Assembly (NCBI GenBank): GCA_035762175.1
Contig: DASTPP010000244.1
Location: forward strand, 1 to 40,213
Length of the DNA: 40,213 nucleotides
Reading direction: 5' to 3'
DNA from: DASTPP01 sp035762175
GTDB lineage: Bacteria; Myxococcota_A; Polyangia; Polyangiales; Polyangiaceae
Positions 40,076 through 40,213 of this stretch are shown here, piece after piece. Numbering within the stretch: position 1 is the stretch's first letter; every line of letters starts with the position of its first letter. Under the pieces are notes generated by a model. It searched no databases. It worked only from the letters and a program-made list of their open reading frames with translations, and was not told the origin of the DNA. Position numbers and translations under genes: made by a program.

Positions 40076-40213
40076 CCCGCCCCGCGGGCCCCCGCGGCCC
40101 CCCGCGGCCCCCCGCGACGGGCCCCGGCGGCCCTCCGCCGCCCCCGCGGCCCCCGCCGCCCCCGCGGCCCCCCGCGGCCCGCCGCCCGATGCCCCCGCCC
40201 TCGCCCCGGCCCC
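40076..40213. repeat. GC-only simple repeat at the right edge
   Basis: The last 140 bases consist almost only of G and C and repeat CCCGCGGCCC-type 10-base units (for example 40091-40116 and 40171-40190). No gene is supported. This is upstream of the PspA operon, whose promoter region would be 39976-40060. Confidence 0.6.

Overview
The window is very GC-rich bacterial DNA (roughly 70% or more by eye) with nearly all codons ending in G or C. A secreted M36 protease with a MYXO-CTERM tail (Cys-rich knob, short hydrophobic stretch, Arg cluster), two Hanks-type Ser/Thr kinases with membrane anchors, and many short lipoproteins point to a myxobacterium (Myxococcota), most likely of the Polyangiales. 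The species cannot be named from the sequence.

Layout. 1-3114: end of an M36 metallopeptidase gene, converging on an amidase (4579-3158) with a shared hairpin terminator between them. 8387-4701 (minus): a fusion protein carrying c-type haem motifs, two [4Fe-4S] clusters and an FAD/NAD(P) module, followed by a secreted von Willebrand A protein. 8661-10763: an M13 peptidase lipoprotein. 10923-16662 (plus): three translationally coupled genes (GTGA overlaps) for a Ser/Thr kinase, a five-haem cytochrome c, and a protein that joins two cyclic-nucleotide-binding-like domains, a four-cluster ferredoxin and a membrane domain with the His spacing of di-haem cytochrome b. This is my best candidate for an undescribed system: a signal-gated transmembrane electron pathway. 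16810-18167: two small lipoproteins and an orphan B12-binding domain. 19914-18097 (minus): an exported protein and a YkgJ-type Cys-cluster protein. 20140-20216: tRNA-Met(CAT). 20494-20659: a 158-bp MITE-like palindrome with CTAG duplications, sitting exactly at the stop codon of a HTH-receiver regulator.

21562-23558: a roadblock-like protein, a metallophosphoesterase and a small hypothetical protein. 23882-24734: a beta-barrel remnant without a start, and tandem repeats. 24735-33333: a TetR regulator divergent from a 1,214-residue double ASKHA activase, its HgdB-like partner, and then a divergent ketosynthase: possibly a radical dehydratase pathway of unknown substrate. 33334-33779: an array of short palindromes. 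39975-33780 (minus): a probable five-gene envelope-stress operon (coiled-coil protein, PspA/IM30, AAA+ ATPase, TerB-like protein, Ser/Thr kinase). The right end is GC-only simple repeat.

Three themes recur: signalling proteins placed in operons with membrane redox or membrane-stress proteins, one-base-shifted GTGA start/stop overlaps, and tandem repeats of 21 to 60 bp both between and inside genes. All functional statements are by motif and family resemblance; no database search was possible.
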